DNA from: CAVQZA01 sp963718355
GTDB lineage: Bacteria > Actinomycetota > Thermoleophilia > Gaiellales > Gaiellaceae
Direction of reading: 5' to 3'
Length of the DNA: 64,000 nucleotides
Assembly (NCBI GenBank): GCA_963718355.1
Contig: CAVQZA010000020.1
Location: 62,001 to 126,000, forward strand
Below the pieces are notes generated by a model. It was given only the letters and a program-made list of their open reading frames with translations. It was not told the DNA's origin and did not search any database. How positions within the stretch are numbered: the first letter of the stretch is position 1; each line of letters starts with the position of its first letter. Both the position numbers and the translations under genes were made by a program. Positions 8,657-17,061 of the stretch are shown here, in pieces.

Positions 8657-9478
8657 CCTCAAGGGCGTCCTCACGGCGGCAGAGGCTGCTGGATGCAGCA
8701 AGCGCGTCGAGCTGCGACGGATCGAGCGGCACTGCTTCCGCCGCCTCGACGACGGCGGTCCCGTCCGGCAGCTCGAGCCAGCGGCCGAGCCGCGGGCGCC
8801 CGAACGCGTCCGAAACCTCCGCCTCATGCCACCGGCCCCCGCGCGAGCGAAAGAGCGCATCGGCCATCCCCTCGCCGGGGCTTCGGCGAGCTGATCCTCG
8901 CCGCCGGCGACGCTTCGACGCTCCTGTTGTGTCTCGGCGGCTCCGCGACCGTGGACGGCGGCGTCGGGATGCGCGAGGTGCTGGAGCGGCTGCCCGCTCC
9001 GGCCCGTGTTGCGTGCGACGTCCAGAGCGTGCTTCACGACGAGGCGCGCCTGTTCGGGCCGCAGAAGGGCGCCGGCGCGGAGCAGGTCGCGCTGCTCGAG
9101 GCGCGCCTGCTCGCGCTGCCGGAGCTTCAGCCCTACGCGCAGCTGCCGGGCTCGGGCGCGGCGGGCGGCCTCGGCGCGGCTCTGGCAGCGCTCGGTGCGG
9201 AGCTCGTTCCCGGAGGCGAGCTCGTGCTCGATGCGATGGGCTTCGACCCGAGCGGCGCCGATCTCGTCGTTACGGGCGAGGGGACGGTCGACCGCACGAC
9301 GACGGTGGGGAAGGCGCCTGCGGTGGTGGCTCGGCGGTGTCTCGAAGCGGGAGTCCGCTGCGTCGTCTTCGGCGGCCGGGTCGTCGAGCCGCTGCCGGGG
9401 GTCGAGACGGTCGCGCTCTCCGGTGATCCCGCGCGGGCGCGCGAGGATCTGGTCGCGCTAGGCGTCAGCCTTGCCTAG
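8622..9478 (+). pseudogene. Glycerate kinase, disrupted by internal inversion
   Basis: Three pieces of one glycerate 2-kinase (GarK/GlxK family) are visible but not collinear. The N-terminus (ARAIASPASLKGVLTAAEAA) reads forward from 8622 to about 8690. The next block (GEGMADALF...LDALAASS) is on the minus strand between about 8876 and 8688. The C-terminal two-thirds (RGFGELILAAG, GGSATVDGGVGM, VTGEGTVDRTTTVGKAP) again reads forward from 8876 to 9478. About 20 residues expected between the first two blocks are missing. Inverted repeats sit at both junctions: CTCGCCG/CGGCGAG around 8871-8890 and GCTGC/GCAGC around 8685-8699. As written, no functional kinase is encoded. It is either a real micro-inversion or an assembly or amplification chimera. 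Confidence 0.8.
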
Positions 9479-9655
9479 CTCCTCGATCTTGCCGTGCGCG
9501 GCGTCGAGCTGCTCGCGGCAGAACCGATAGAGCACCTCGCCGCGCTCCGAGAGCGCAGTCAGCTGCTCGAGCTCAGCCTCGCCGCGCTCGAGCTTCTCGA
9601 CGATCGCCTCGAGCTCCCTCTGCGCCGCCTCGAAGGTCAGCGTCTCCTCGCTCAT
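9458..9655 (-). CDS. xseB: Exodeoxyribonuclease VII small subunit
   Basis: At 65 residues this is the size of XseB, and it has the family's helical pattern: TFEAAQRELEAIVEKLERGE, then LEQLTALSERGEVLYRFC. The small subunit wraps the large subunit in exonuclease VII, which degrades single-stranded DNA in both directions to oligonucleotides. Its ATG at 9655 overlaps the last codon and stop of xseA by 4 bp, the usual xseA-xseB order. Its 3' end overlaps the convergent glycerate kinase remnant by 21 bp. Confidence 0.92.
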   Translation of the reverse strand: MSEETLTFEAAQRELEAIVEKLERGEAELEQLTALSERGEVLYRFCREQLDAAHGKIEELGKADA

Positions 9656-10794
9656 TCGACCACTGCCCCGAAGCCTCCGTCTGCCAGCTCGACCTCGACC
9701 CGCTCGCCTTGTGCGACCTCACCTGCCGAGCGGAGGATCGTGTTGCGGGCGCGCACGATCGCGTAGCCGCGGCCGAGTGTCGCGCGTGGCGAGAGCGCGC
9801 GGAGCCGGCCCGCGGTCGCCTCCAGCCGAGCGTGCTTGCGCTCGACTGCGAGCGCGGGCGCGCGGCGGAGCCGGTCGTGTGCTCGCACGAGCCGCTGCTC
9901 GCGCGTCTCGAGCGTGCGGCGCGCGCCGCGCTCGATCCCCGCGCGGGCGCGCTCGAGCCGCTGCAGCACCTCGGCGAGATCGGGGACGACGAGCCGCCCG
10001 GCCGCAGTCGGTGTCGAGGCGCGAACGTCGGCTGCGAGGTCGCACAAGGGAGTGTCTTGTTCGTGGCCGACCGCCGAGATCACCGGCACGGAGCACGACG
10101 CGACGGCGCGGACGACCGCCTCGTCGCTGAACGGGAGCAGATCCTCGAAGCTGCCGCCGCCGCGGGCGAGCACGATCACGTCGACCTCCGGCAGCTCCGA
10201 GATGCGGAGCAGCGCCTCGACGATCCCCGCCGCCGCGCGCGGGCCCTGCACCGGCGTCGCCGCGACGACGATCCGGGCCGGCGGAAACCGCGTCGTGATC
10301 GTCGTCAGCACGTCCTGCTTCGCGGCGGCGTCGGTGCCGGTGACGAGGCCGATCCGCCGCGCCAGGAACGGCAACGGCCGCTTGCGGCCAGGCGCAAAGA
10401 GCCCCTCCGCCGCGAGCTTCTTCTTCAGGCGCTCGAGCGCCGCGAGGTGTGCGCCGATCCCGAAGCGCTCGATCGTCTGTGCCTTGAACGAGAGCTCGCC
10501 GCGCGCCTCGTACACCTCGGCGCGGCCGCGGATGTGGACGCGCTCGCCGTCGACCAGCTCGAGCTCGAGCGCGTCGAAGCGGTCGCGCCGCATCGTGACA
10601 GCGAGCGTCGCGCCGCTCTCCGGATCCTTGAGCGTCAGGAACACGCGCTGCCAGGCCGGGCTGCGGCGGAGTTCGGTCACCTCGCCCTCGACCCAGACGT
10701 CGGGGAGCTTGCCGAGCCACGCTGCTATGCCGCGGTTGAACGCGGGCACCGTGTAGACCTTGCGGTCTTCGTAGAGGAGCGCCTCGACCTTCAC
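9652..10794 (-). CDS. xseA: Exodeoxyribonuclease VII large subunit
   Basis: The 380-residue protein has an N-terminal OB-fold (VWVEGEVTELRRSPAWQRVF) for single-stranded DNA, followed by the conserved catalytic region GLVTGTDAAAKQDVLTTI, IVVAATPVQGPRAAAGI, DVIVLARGGGSFEDLLPFSDE and ISAVGHEQDTPLCDLAADVRA, and then a charged helical tail. It is somewhat shorter than the E. coli subunit (about 450), mainly in the coiled-coil tail, as is common in actinobacteria. It forms exonuclease VII with XseB. The start is ATG at 10794, and the gene is co-directional with the small gene at 10813-11016. Confidence 0.93.
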   Translation of the reverse strand: MKVEALLYEDRKVYTVPAFNRGIAAWLGKLPDVWVEGEVTELRRSPAWQRVFLTLKDPESGATLAVTMRRDRFDALELELVDGERVHIRGRAEVYEARGELSFKAQTIERFGIGAHLAALERLKKKLAAEGLFAPGRKRPLPFLARRIGLVTGTDAAAKQDVLTTITTRFPPARIVVAATPVQGPRAAAGIVEALLRISELPEVDVIVLARGGGSFEDLLPFSDEAVVRAVASCSVPVISAVGHEQDTPLCDLAADVRASTPTAAGRLVVPDLAEVLQRLERARAGIERGARRTLETREQRLVRAHDRLRRAPALAVERKHARLEATAGRLRALSPRATLGRGYAIVRARNTILRSAGEVAQGERVEVELADGGFGAVVE

Positions 10795-10812
10795 CAGGCC
10801 GAGACTAGCTTC

Positions 10813-11016
10813 CTATAGCAGGATCTCGGCGGCAGTCTCGGGCTTGCAGCCGCGCGTGATGAGCTCGACAGCGTTGTGCAGGTCGGCGTCGCTACCGGCG
10901 AGGCGCTCGGCCAGGGTCAACGGGTAGCCGGCCTCGATGAGAACGTGCAGGCGCCAACTCTCGACTTTGGCCTGCTCGCCGCCCTCGTGTTCGATGGTGT
11001 TGGTCATCTCGCTCAT
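10813..11016 (-). CDS. Conserved-looking small protein, unknown function
   Basis: A 67-residue acidic protein (MSEMTNTIEHEGGEQAKVESW...) with a predicted two- or three-helix C-terminal part, EAGYPLTLAERLAGSDADLH followed by NAVELITRGCKPETAAEIL. The UBA-like spacing of short helices suggests a small helical domain, but no family is certain. Codon usage follows the genome pattern and the start is ATG. It is 18 bp upstream of xseA on the same strand, so the two may be co-transcribed. No catalytic residues or membrane segments are visible. Confidence 0.6.
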   Translation of the reverse strand: MSEMTNTIEHEGGEQAKVESWRLHVLIEAGYPLTLAERLAGSDADLHNAVELITRGCKPETAAEILL

Positions 11017-11068
11017 TCGCGTGAGGTTCGCGTTTCCATAGACGAACCCTCCCGCGAAATGTTGGGAC

Positions 11069-12409
11069 CTACGCGCGATGGCGTTCCGTGGTTTGCGTCG
11101 TCTGCTCGACGCGGCGTTGGAGCTCGTGGAGTCGCGCTTCCAGAACGTTGCGCTCGGCCTCGCCGTCGGCGGCGAGCTCGCGGATGTGACGGCGCAGCTC
11201 TTCCTCGGCCTCGGCGAGGCGGCGTTCGAGTGCGCCGATCGCGTCCTCGCGCTGGCGTTCGAGCCCGGCCGCGATCTGGCCCTGCCGCTTCTCGAGACGC
11301 TGCTCGCCCGCGTCGGCGACCTGCGAGAGCCGTGCGCCGAGGGCAGCCTCGGCCTGCCGCGCGAAGTTCGCGACCGCCCGGTCGAGCTCGCGGGAGAGGC
11401 GATGTGCCGCGCCTTCGCGCGCCGCCTTCACCTCGTCGGCGAACTGGAGCAGCGCGGCCTCGGAGAGGCTCGTCGCCGCACGCTGGACGGCACGCTCGAG
11501 CGACTCGACCTGGCGGCGCTCGACCTCGGCCAGGCTCGCCTTGAGACGGGCTGCGATCTCGCCCTCCTCGCGCTCGAGCTGCTCGCCCACTGCGCGCTCG
11601 CGGCGGCGCAGGCGCTCGGCCAGCTCGTCGAGCGCGCGGCGCCGCTCGATCGAGTACGTCTCGACCTCCGCCGCAGCCGCCGTGATCGCCTCCTGCGTCG
11701 CCTGGACGATCTCCTCGCGCAGGCGCAGCGCGCCGAGCCGTTGCTCCTCGCTTTCCGCCACGAGTTGCTCTGCATCGGCTGCGATCCGCGCTTCGGCGTC
11801 GACGAGCATCGCGCCCTGGCGCTCGCCGAGGCGGGCGAGCTGATCGGTGAGGCGCGCCTGCGAGCGGTCGAGATCCTCGGCCCACTCGGCCAGTCGCTGC
11901 TCGACGCGTTGCTGCACCTCGGCGACGGCGCGGGCGAGTTCGTTGGCGGCGCTGTTCTCGGTATCGGCGACCCGGCGCCTGTGGTCCTCGGCGACGCGGC
12001 GTTCTTCGTCGGCCAGGAGGGAGGCCGAGTCAGCGCGGGCGCGCGCGAGCGTCAGCTCGAGCTCCGTCGCGCGATCGGTCGCCTCCTGCTCGACGAGCGC
12101 TGCGAGCCGTGCCTGCGCCTTGTCGACCTCGGCCTCGATCGCGCGGCTGCGCGCCACGGCGCGGGCGAGGACGGCTGCGCCGCCGATCGCCGCAGCGCAG
12201 ACGGTGATCCCGCCGGCGGCGATTCCGCGCTCGCGGCTCGGGTCGAGCGCGAACGAGACCCACGCCGCGGCTGCGGCGATCGCGTCGACCCCTGCGGCGA
12301 CGATGAGCGGGCGCGGCGCGGTCCGGCCGAGCGCCGCGACGGCGACCGCCGCGACCGCAGCGACCGCACTGACGGCGAAGACGATCTCGGCGATGGTGGC
12401 GGGGCTCAC
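11069..12409 (-). CDS. Membrane-anchored long coiled-coil protein
   Basis: This 446-residue protein starts with two hydrophobic segments (AEIVFAVSAVAAVAAVAVAALG and IAAGGITVCAAAIGGAAVLARAV). The rest, from about residue 95, is Ala/Glu/Arg-rich heptad-like sequence typical of a very long coiled coil (for example RVEQRLAEWAEDLDRSQARL). It should form a rod facing the cytoplasm from a membrane hairpin. I recognise no named family; a structural or cell-envelope scaffolding role is only a guess. The start is GTG at 12409, 4 bp after the stop of the upstream membrane protein gene, so they are probably one operon. Alanine-rich composition makes database matches unreliable. Confidence 0.7.
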   Translation of the reverse strand: MSPATIAEIVFAVSAVAAVAAVAVAALGRTAPRPLIVAAGVDAIAAAAAWVSFALDPSRERGIAAGGITVCAAAIGGAAVLARAVARSRAIEAEVDKAQARLAALVEQEATDRATELELTLARARADSASLLADEERRVAEDHRRRVADTENSAANELARAVAEVQQRVEQRLAEWAEDLDRSQARLTDQLARLGERQGAMLVDAEARIAADAEQLVAESEEQRLGALRLREEIVQATQEAITAAAAEVETYSIERRRALDELAERLRRRERAVGEQLEREEGEIAARLKASLAEVERRQVESLERAVQRAATSLSEAALLQFADEVKAAREGAAHRLSRELDRAVANFARQAEAALGARLSQVADAGEQRLEKRQGQIAAGLERQREDAIGALERRLAEAEEELRRHIRELAADGEAERNVLEARLHELQRRVEQTTQTTERHRA

Positions 12410-12413
12410 GCGC

Positions 12414-13088
12414 TCATCGTACGGCGTGCTGGAGCAGGAGGGCCGCGCCGAGAGCCACCGTTGCGAGCGTCAGCGCGCGCAGCGCTCCCTCCGTGCCGGC
12501 GGTCAATGTCTTGGCGGTGACCGGCTCCTCGCAACCGTCCCGCCAGACGATCGTCCCGTCGACCGATGCGAGCCGCCGCCGCACCGCGCGCACCGGTGTC
12601 GAGAGCCGCCGCTGGGCCAGGCTCAACAGCGCCGCGAAGGAGGCGGCGACCACGGCATCCGCGCGCAGCCGCCCCGTCATCGCGAAGTACGCGGTGAGCA
12701 GCGGAAATGCGCCCCACGCGAGCGCGAACCAGAGATCCGAGTGGAAGCGGCCGCCAAAAAGCTCGAGGTTGTATGCGATCACGATGAACGAGCCGGCGGC
12801 GACGAAGGCGAGCAGCCAGAGGTCGAAGCCGATCGCGAGCACGATGCCGATCGCCACGGCGGCGCCGATCGAGACCGCGGCGAGTGCGATCAGCGTCCGG
12901 TCGGAGATCCGCGTCTCCAGCGGTCGCCCGTTCAGCTCGTCGAGGGCATGGGCGCCGACGCCCATCGCCAGGAAGAAGGCAACGAACGTGGCGATCAGGC
13001 GAGGGCCGTCGAGCTGCGCCGCGAGCCCGGCGCCGATCGCGACGTAGCTCAGGTGCCAGAGCGTGTAGGGCGGATGGAGAAGCGTCAC
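12414..13088 (-). CDS. Polytopic membrane protein, possibly UbiA-like
   Basis: The protein has about seven hydrophobic helices, beginning HPPYTLWHLSYVAIGAGLAA. A polar motif, GAHALDELNGRPLETRISD, follows helix two, roughly where UbiA prenyltransferases carry their Asp-rich motif, although the canonical NDxxD is not intact. It follows a UbiE/MenG-like methyltransferase on the same strand, so a quinone or lipid pathway is possible, but this is inference. The start is difficult: no ATG is available after the methyltransferase stop, and I chose GTG at 13088 (224 aa). Translation from further upstream would overlap the methyltransferase. Confidence 0.65.
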   Translation of the reverse strand: MTLLHPPYTLWHLSYVAIGAGLAAQLDGPRLIATFVAFFLAMGVGAHALDELNGRPLETRISDRTLIALAAVSIGAAVAIGIVLAIGFDLWLLAFVAAGSFIVIAYNLELFGGRFHSDLWFALAWGAFPLLTAYFAMTGRLRADAVVAASFAALLSLAQRRLSTPVRAVRRRLASVDGTIVWRDGCEEPVTAKTLTAGTEGALRALTLATVALGAALLLQHAVR

Positions 13089-13132
13089 GTAGTCGCGCCA
13101 GCCGCCCGGCGAGAGTGAGTAGAAGGCAGGCC

Positions 13133-13807
13133 TCAGGCCTTCCGCCCCCAGATCACCACACCGCCGCCGAGGCTCATCCGGCGCGCGCGAACCTCGCCGA
13201 TCCCCGCGGCGCGCCACAGGTCGAGCACGCGCGCAGGCGGATACTCGGAGTAGAAGTCGCGGATCGACGGCCCGAGGAAGCTCCCGACTTCGTGCCAGCC
13301 GGGCGAGATAACGCGGCCCGCGAGCGGGAGCCCGATCCGCACGTAGAGCTCCCAGAGTGGCCGCCAGATCCCGAGCGGGACGGCGAACTCGAGCGAGGCG
13401 ATCGTGCCGCCCGGCTTCACGACGCGCGCGAGCTCGCGCATCGTCGCTGCGGGATCGGGCACGTAGCGCAGAAGGTAGGTGAACGTGAGCGCGTCGAACG
13501 ACGCGTCCGGGAAGGGCAAAGCGTCGGCGGTTCCCTGGATCAGCTCCGCGTCGGGTCGCCGGCGACGCGCCTCGGCGAGCATCTCGGGGCTCTGGTCGAG
13601 CCCCACGACTGTGGCACCGGTGCGGGCCACCACCTCGCGTGCGACGGCACCGGTGCCGGTCGCGACATCGAGGACGCGGTCGCCCGGGCCGGCCTCGACG
13701 TGCGAGACGAGCTCGCGGCGCCAGCGCGGGTCCTGGCCGAACGAGAGGATCGACGCGTAGCGTTCGTAGGTCGGCCCAAGCGGTGCGAAGAGCGTCCGGG
13801 CATCCAC
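13133..13807 (-). CDS. UbiE/MenG-like SAM-dependent methyltransferase
   Basis: The 224 residues hold a class I methyltransferase fold with the SAM-binding motif VLDVATGTGAVAREV, acidic motif II (ATVVGLDQSPEML) and motif IV ALPFPDASFDALTFTYLLRY, plus the UbiE-type N-terminus LFAPLGPTYERYASILSFGQDPRWR. Family members methylate demethylmenaquinone or related quinols. A quinone role is likely from the motifs, but the substrate is not certain. The GTG at 13807 is 7 nt from TAGACT on the minus strand (13820-13815), consistent with a leaderless transcript. The promoter region is shared with the divergent gene at 13831. Confidence 0.8.
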   Translation of the reverse strand: MDARTLFAPLGPTYERYASILSFGQDPRWRRELVSHVEAGPGDRVLDVATGTGAVAREVVARTGATVVGLDQSPEMLAEARRRRPDAELIQGTADALPFPDASFDALTFTYLLRYVPDPAATMRELARVVKPGGTIASLEFAVPLGIWRPLWELYVRIGLPLAGRVISPGWHEVGSFLGPSIRDFYSEYPPARVLDLWRAAGIGEVRARRMSLGGGVVIWGRKA

Positions 13808-13814
13808 GGCGGCG

Positions 13815-13824
13815 AGTCTATGCT
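13815..13824. promoter_or_regulatory. Interleaved divergent -10 elements
   Basis: The 10-mer AGTCTATGCT contains TAGACT on the minus strand (7 nt before GTG 13807) and TATGCT on the plus strand (6 nt before GTG 13831). The two hexamers overlap by the central TA, so the two promoters would exclude each other. Confidence 0.45.
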
Positions 13825-13830
13825 GCGCGT

Positions 13831-14388
13831 GTGAGTCTGAGCGAGGAGCTGGAGCGGGTCGCGGCCGCTGCGGAGCGATACGCCGAGGATGGCGAGAGCC
13901 TGACGGGCGTTCTCGCAGCAGATCTCGACGAGGGCGTACGCATCTACCTCTGCTCGTTCGAGCAGGGCGAGGCGCGAAGCTGGCTCGGGCTCGACGCCGA
14001 CCTGGAGCCGGTGGAGGACCGGGCGCGGGTGCGCGAGGCGGCCGAGCTCGCCGCGCTGTGCGAGCTGGCCGAGGAGCTTTCCGGCGGCGGCGATCTCGAG
14101 GAGCTGCGCGCGGTGCTGATGCGGCTGCGGCTGACCGAGAGCCCGGTCGGGATCGAGGAGGCGGAGGAGGCTGCGCTTGCGTTGGAGGCGGCGGTGGGCC
14201 GGCCGCCGCGGGTTGCGTCCCACGCGTATCTCGATGCGGTTGGCGCCGCGACGCGCCGGCTCGAGCGCGCGCTCGGCGATGCTGCGTCGTCTCCGTTCGC
14301 GCAGGCGATGCAGGCCGCGACGGGTGCTGTGACCGAGCTCGCCGACGAGGTCGAGCGCGAGTACAAGCTGGCGGGGAGCGAGGTGTGA
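13831..14388 (+). CDS. Alanine/glutamate-rich protein of unknown function
   Basis: The 185-residue acidic, mostly helical protein begins MSLSEELERVAAAAERYAED and contains RLYLCSFEQG-like text (VRIYLCSFEQGEARSWLGLD), suggesting a small mixed alpha/beta first half followed by a helical second half. I do not recognise the family. The start is GTG at 13831, with TATGCT 6 nt upstream and no Shine-Dalgarno. Its stop overlaps the start of the downstream SDR gene (TGATG), so the two are translationally coupled. No membrane segment or signal peptide is present. Confidence 0.7.
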   Translation: MSLSEELERVAAAAERYAEDGESLTGVLAADLDEGVRIYLCSFEQGEARSWLGLDADLEPVEDRARVREAAELAALCELAEELSGGGDLEELRAVLMRLRLTESPVGIEEAEEAALALEAAVGRPPRVASHAYLDAVGAATRRLERALGDAASSPFAQAMQAATGAVTELADEVEREYKLAGSEV

Positions 14389-15176
14389 TGCTCCCGGAGG
14401 GATCTCTCGCGGGCCGCGTCGCGTTGGTCACCGGCGGCGGCAGCGGCCTTGGCCGGGCGATGGCGCTGGAGCTCGGCCGGCTCGGTGCGAAGGTCGCCGT
14501 GTGCGGCCGGCGGCCCGAGCCACTCGCAGAGACGGTCGCGGAGCTGGGCGGCGGTGTCGCCGTGCAGTGCGATGTGCGCGACCCCGAGCAGGTGGCGGCC
14601 GCCTTCGCCGCGGCGGAGGACGCACTCGGACCGGTCACCACCCTCGTCAACAACGCGGCCGGCAACTTCGTCGTCAAGGCGGAGGATCTCTCGCCGAACG
14701 GCTGGCGCGCGGTGCTCGGGATCGTGCTCGACGGCACCTTCTTCTGCTCGCGCGAGCTCGGCCGGCGGCACATCGCGCACGGCGGCGGCCCAGCCCAGAT
14801 CGTCAACATCATCGCCACCTACGCGTGGACCGGTGGCCCGGGAACGGTCCATTCGGCGGCGGCGAAGGCGGGCGTGCTCAGCCTGACGCGGACGCTCGCG
14901 GTGGAGTGGGCGGGGCACGGGATCCGGGTCAATGCGATCGCGCCGGGCCCGATCGACACCGAGAAGACGCGCGAGCAGCTCTGGCCCGATCCGGAGGTGC
15001 AGCGGGCGATCCTGCGCTCGATCCCGGCGAAGCGGTTCGGGCGGGAGGACGAGGTCGCGAACGCGTGCGCGTACCTTGTCTCGGACTATTCGGACTACGT
15101 CTCGGGCGACTGCCTGACGCTCGACGGCGGCGCCTGGCTCAACAAAGGCATCTTCGAGTTATTCAAGGAGGACTGA
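14388..15176 (+). CDS. SDR oxidoreductase, 2,4-dienoyl-CoA reductase-like
   Basis: This 262-residue Rossmann protein has TGGGSGLGRAMAL for nucleotide binding, NNAAGNF and the substrate-site pattern VHSAAAKAGVLSLTRTLAVEW followed by RVNAIAPGPI. The usual YxxxK tyrosine is absent: the position four before the lysine is serine, preceded by histidine. This matches 2,4-dienoyl-CoA reductases rather than classical SDRs. Such enzymes use NADPH to reduce dienoyl-CoA esters in breakdown of unsaturated fatty acids. The start is ATG at 14388, overlapping the upstream stop. A 97-residue gene follows 1 bp downstream. Confidence 0.82.
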   Translation: MLPEGSLAGRVALVTGGGSGLGRAMALELGRLGAKVAVCGRRPEPLAETVAELGGGVAVQCDVRDPEQVAAAFAAAEDALGPVTTLVNNAAGNFVVKAEDLSPNGWRAVLGIVLDGTFFCSRELGRRHIAHGGGPAQIVNIIATYAWTGGPGTVHSAAAKAGVLSLTRTLAVEWAGHGIRVNAIAPGPIDTEKTREQLWPDPEVQRAILRSIPAKRFGREDEVANACAYLVSDYSDYVSGDCLTLDGGAWLNKGIFELFKED

Positions 15177-15177
15177 C

Positions 15178-15471
15178 ATGGAAGGTGGATTCGGATTTCC
15201 GATGGGCGGCGACCCCGAGGACCTGTTGCGCGGGCTACGTGAGTTCGCCGAGCAGCAGGCCGAGTCGGTGCAGGAGGCGCAGCGCGAGCAGTTTGCGACG
15301 CTGACGCTGAACACCGCAGTCGAGTTGACGGGGTCGGCGCTGAAGCGGATCGACGTCTCGGGGACGATCGACGAGCAGGCGATCGGCCTGCGCGACGCGA
15401 TGCGGGTGCTCTTTCCCGAGGCGGTCGCGCTCGTGAGCGCGGCGCGTCAGGGGTTCATGCGGGAGCGGTAG
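15178..15471 (+). CDS. Small helical protein of unknown function
   Basis: A 97-residue acidic protein, MEGGFGFPMGGDPEDLLRGL at the N-terminus, then amphipathic helices (EFAEQQAESVQEAQREQFA) and a tail with DAMRVLFPEAVALVSAARQG. A good Shine-Dalgarno (AAGGAGG) overlaps the end of the upstream SDR gene, so the two are coupled. I recognise no family. Its linkage to the dienoyl-CoA-reductase-like SDR suggests an accessory role, without direct evidence. Confidence 0.65.
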   Translation: MEGGFGFPMGGDPEDLLRGLREFAEQQAESVQEAQREQFATLTLNTAVELTGSALKRIDVSGTIDEQAIGLRDAMRVLFPEAVALVSAARQGFMRER

Positions 15472-15584
15472 CCGGGTCGGGGCTCGGCGGCCGGGAAGGA
15501 CCCATCCCAATCCCCCGCCCGCCCACGGGGAAGAGACTGTAGAGGGCGGCGGCGCGCGTGTCTGTGTCGAAACTGTGTCGAATC

Positions 15585-16205
15585 TCAGGCGGCGGTGGCG
15601 GCGCGGATCAACGCAGCGATCTCGGGCAGGAACGCCGGCTCGATCGTGTGCGGCATCGGCGCCTCCCGGTAGAGCACGCTGGCGCCTGCGGCCTCGAGCG
15701 CCGCTTTCGCCTCACGCCCGAACTCGACCGGGATCACGTCGTCATACGTCCCGTGGCCGATCGCAACGGGCGGCAGCGCGCGCGCGAGATCGAGCTCGAA
15801 CCCGGGCACCTGCGGCAGGAAGCCGCTGAGGCAGACGAGCGCCGCGGGCGTCGGCCGAACCGCGCCGAGCCCGAGGGCATAACTCATCACCGACCCCTGC
15901 GAGAAGCCGCCGAGCACCACACGGTCGGCCGGAAACGGCAGCCCGTCGAGCCACGCCGAGACCTCGGCGAACGTCGATGTGAAGGTCGGCGGATCCGGCG
16001 TCGGGATCCCGCCAAGCCGGTACCAGTGGCAGCCCGGCATGTAGTCGAACGAGAGCGGCCCGCGCGGCGTCAGCCCGAGCAGGCGCCGCTCCGGGTCGAG
16101 CACGTCGAGCAGCGGATAGAGGTCGTGCTCGCTCGCCCCGCGCCCGTGGAACAGCACGAGCGCCCCGGCCGCCTCGCCCTCCGCCTCACGCCGTAGCGTG
16201 ATCAC
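15585..16205 (-). CDS. Phospholipase/carboxylesterase family hydrolase
   Basis: The 206-residue alpha/beta hydrolase has ALVLFHGRGASEHDLYPL near the N-terminus (oxyanion region), the nucleophile elbow VVLGGFSQGSVMSYAL with GFSQG, the acid in HGTYDDVIPV and the histidine in MPHTI. This is the layout of the YpfH/AB_hydrolase_2 esterase family, which hydrolyses short-chain carboxylic or lysophospholipid esters. The start is GTG at 16205, overlapping the end of the upstream methyltransferase by 4 bp. An in-frame extension to 16475 would lie within that gene. It is cytoplasmic, as no signal peptide is visible. Confidence 0.85.
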   Translation of the reverse strand: MITLRREAEGEAAGALVLFHGRGASEHDLYPLLDVLDPERRLLGLTPRGPLSFDYMPGCHWYRLGGIPTPDPPTFTSTFAEVSAWLDGLPFPADRVVLGGFSQGSVMSYALGLGAVRPTPAALVCLSGFLPQVPGFELDLARALPPVAIGHGTYDDVIPVEFGREAKAALEAAGASVLYREAPMPHTIEPAFLPEIAALIRAATAA

Positions 16206-16915
16206 GGCGTCTTCACCGCGTGCAAAAGGAAGTCGCCCGGCACGCGCGCGTCGAGATGCCGGAACTCGGTCTTGCGCGACGGATACTCCTCGAGCGCGCG
16301 CACCGCGAGCCCGGCCCGCGCGACCGCCGTCACGACCTGGCCCAGCCGCCAGAACCGCTCGTGCTTCTCCTCGACCGGCGTATCGCCCTGCAATTCGAAG
16401 TGGCTCCAGCCGCGCGTGACAAGGATGGACTCGTCGAAGTAGTCCTCGCGCCACCGCATCATCGGATCGATGCACATCGCCACAGGATGCTCCTCGTACA
16501 GGAGGAAGTCACCGCCCGGCCGCAGCGCCGCCGCGATGCCCGCCGCCCAGGCGTTGAGATCGTGCAGCCAGCCGAGCACGCCCGTCGCCGTGTAGACGAG
16601 GTCGAAGCGCCCGCGCCGCAGCTCCTGCGGCAGCGCCTGCACGTCGCCCTGCACCCAGACGATCGACGGGCTGCGCTCGCGCGCGACCTCGAGCGCCTCC
16701 TCCGAGATGTCGACACCCGTCACGACCGCGCCCAGCTCGGCCAGCTCGGCCGTCGACTCGCCCGTCGCGCACTGGAGGTGGAGCACGCGCTTGCCGGTGA
16801 GGTTCGCGAAGGACCGGCGCACCGGATCCGGCAGGCCGAGCTCGCCCGCCATCGCCTCTGTGCGGCGCCGGTGGATCTCATCCCACGCTCGCCGATTGTG
16901 TTCCGTGGGCTCCAC
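16202..16915 (-). CDS. SAM-dependent methyltransferase
   Basis: The 237-residue protein has a class I SAM site: VLHLQCATGESTAELAELGA, then VTGVDISEEALEVARER and the motif IV region FDLVYTATGVLGWLHDL. The N-terminus EHNRRAWDEIHRRRTEAM and the HPVAMCID segment are typical of a broad, poorly characterised actinobacterial methyltransferase group. The substrate is not predictable. The start is GTG at 16915, and the gene is coupled to the downstream esterase by a 4-bp overlap. Confidence 0.8.
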   Translation of the reverse strand: MEPTEHNRRAWDEIHRRRTEAMAGELGLPDPVRRSFANLTGKRVLHLQCATGESTAELAELGAVVTGVDISEEALEVARERSPSIVWVQGDVQALPQELRRGRFDLVYTATGVLGWLHDLNAWAAGIAAALRPGGDFLLYEEHPVAMCIDPMMRWREDYFDESILVTRGWSHFELQGDTPVEEKHERFWRLGQVVTAVARAGLAVRALEEYPSRKTEFRHLDARVPGDFLLHAVKTP

Positions 16916-17061
16916 TCAGGCCCCCGGCCGACGCCGGCTCTGCCGCCGCCTGACGCCGCCAGCGGCTCGGTGCTGTGCGGGCCCGTGTTGATCACACTGT
17001 GCCCTCCGGCCCCGCACCCCTGGCGGCGCCCCGAGAACCTGAGAATTCATCCACATGAAAT

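Noticed and set aside
8514..8867. Minus-strand ORF starting MADALF as a separate gene
   Set aside because: The sequence is the internal part of glycerate kinase in inverted orientation; beyond it the frame runs into antisense sequence of the flippase gene.
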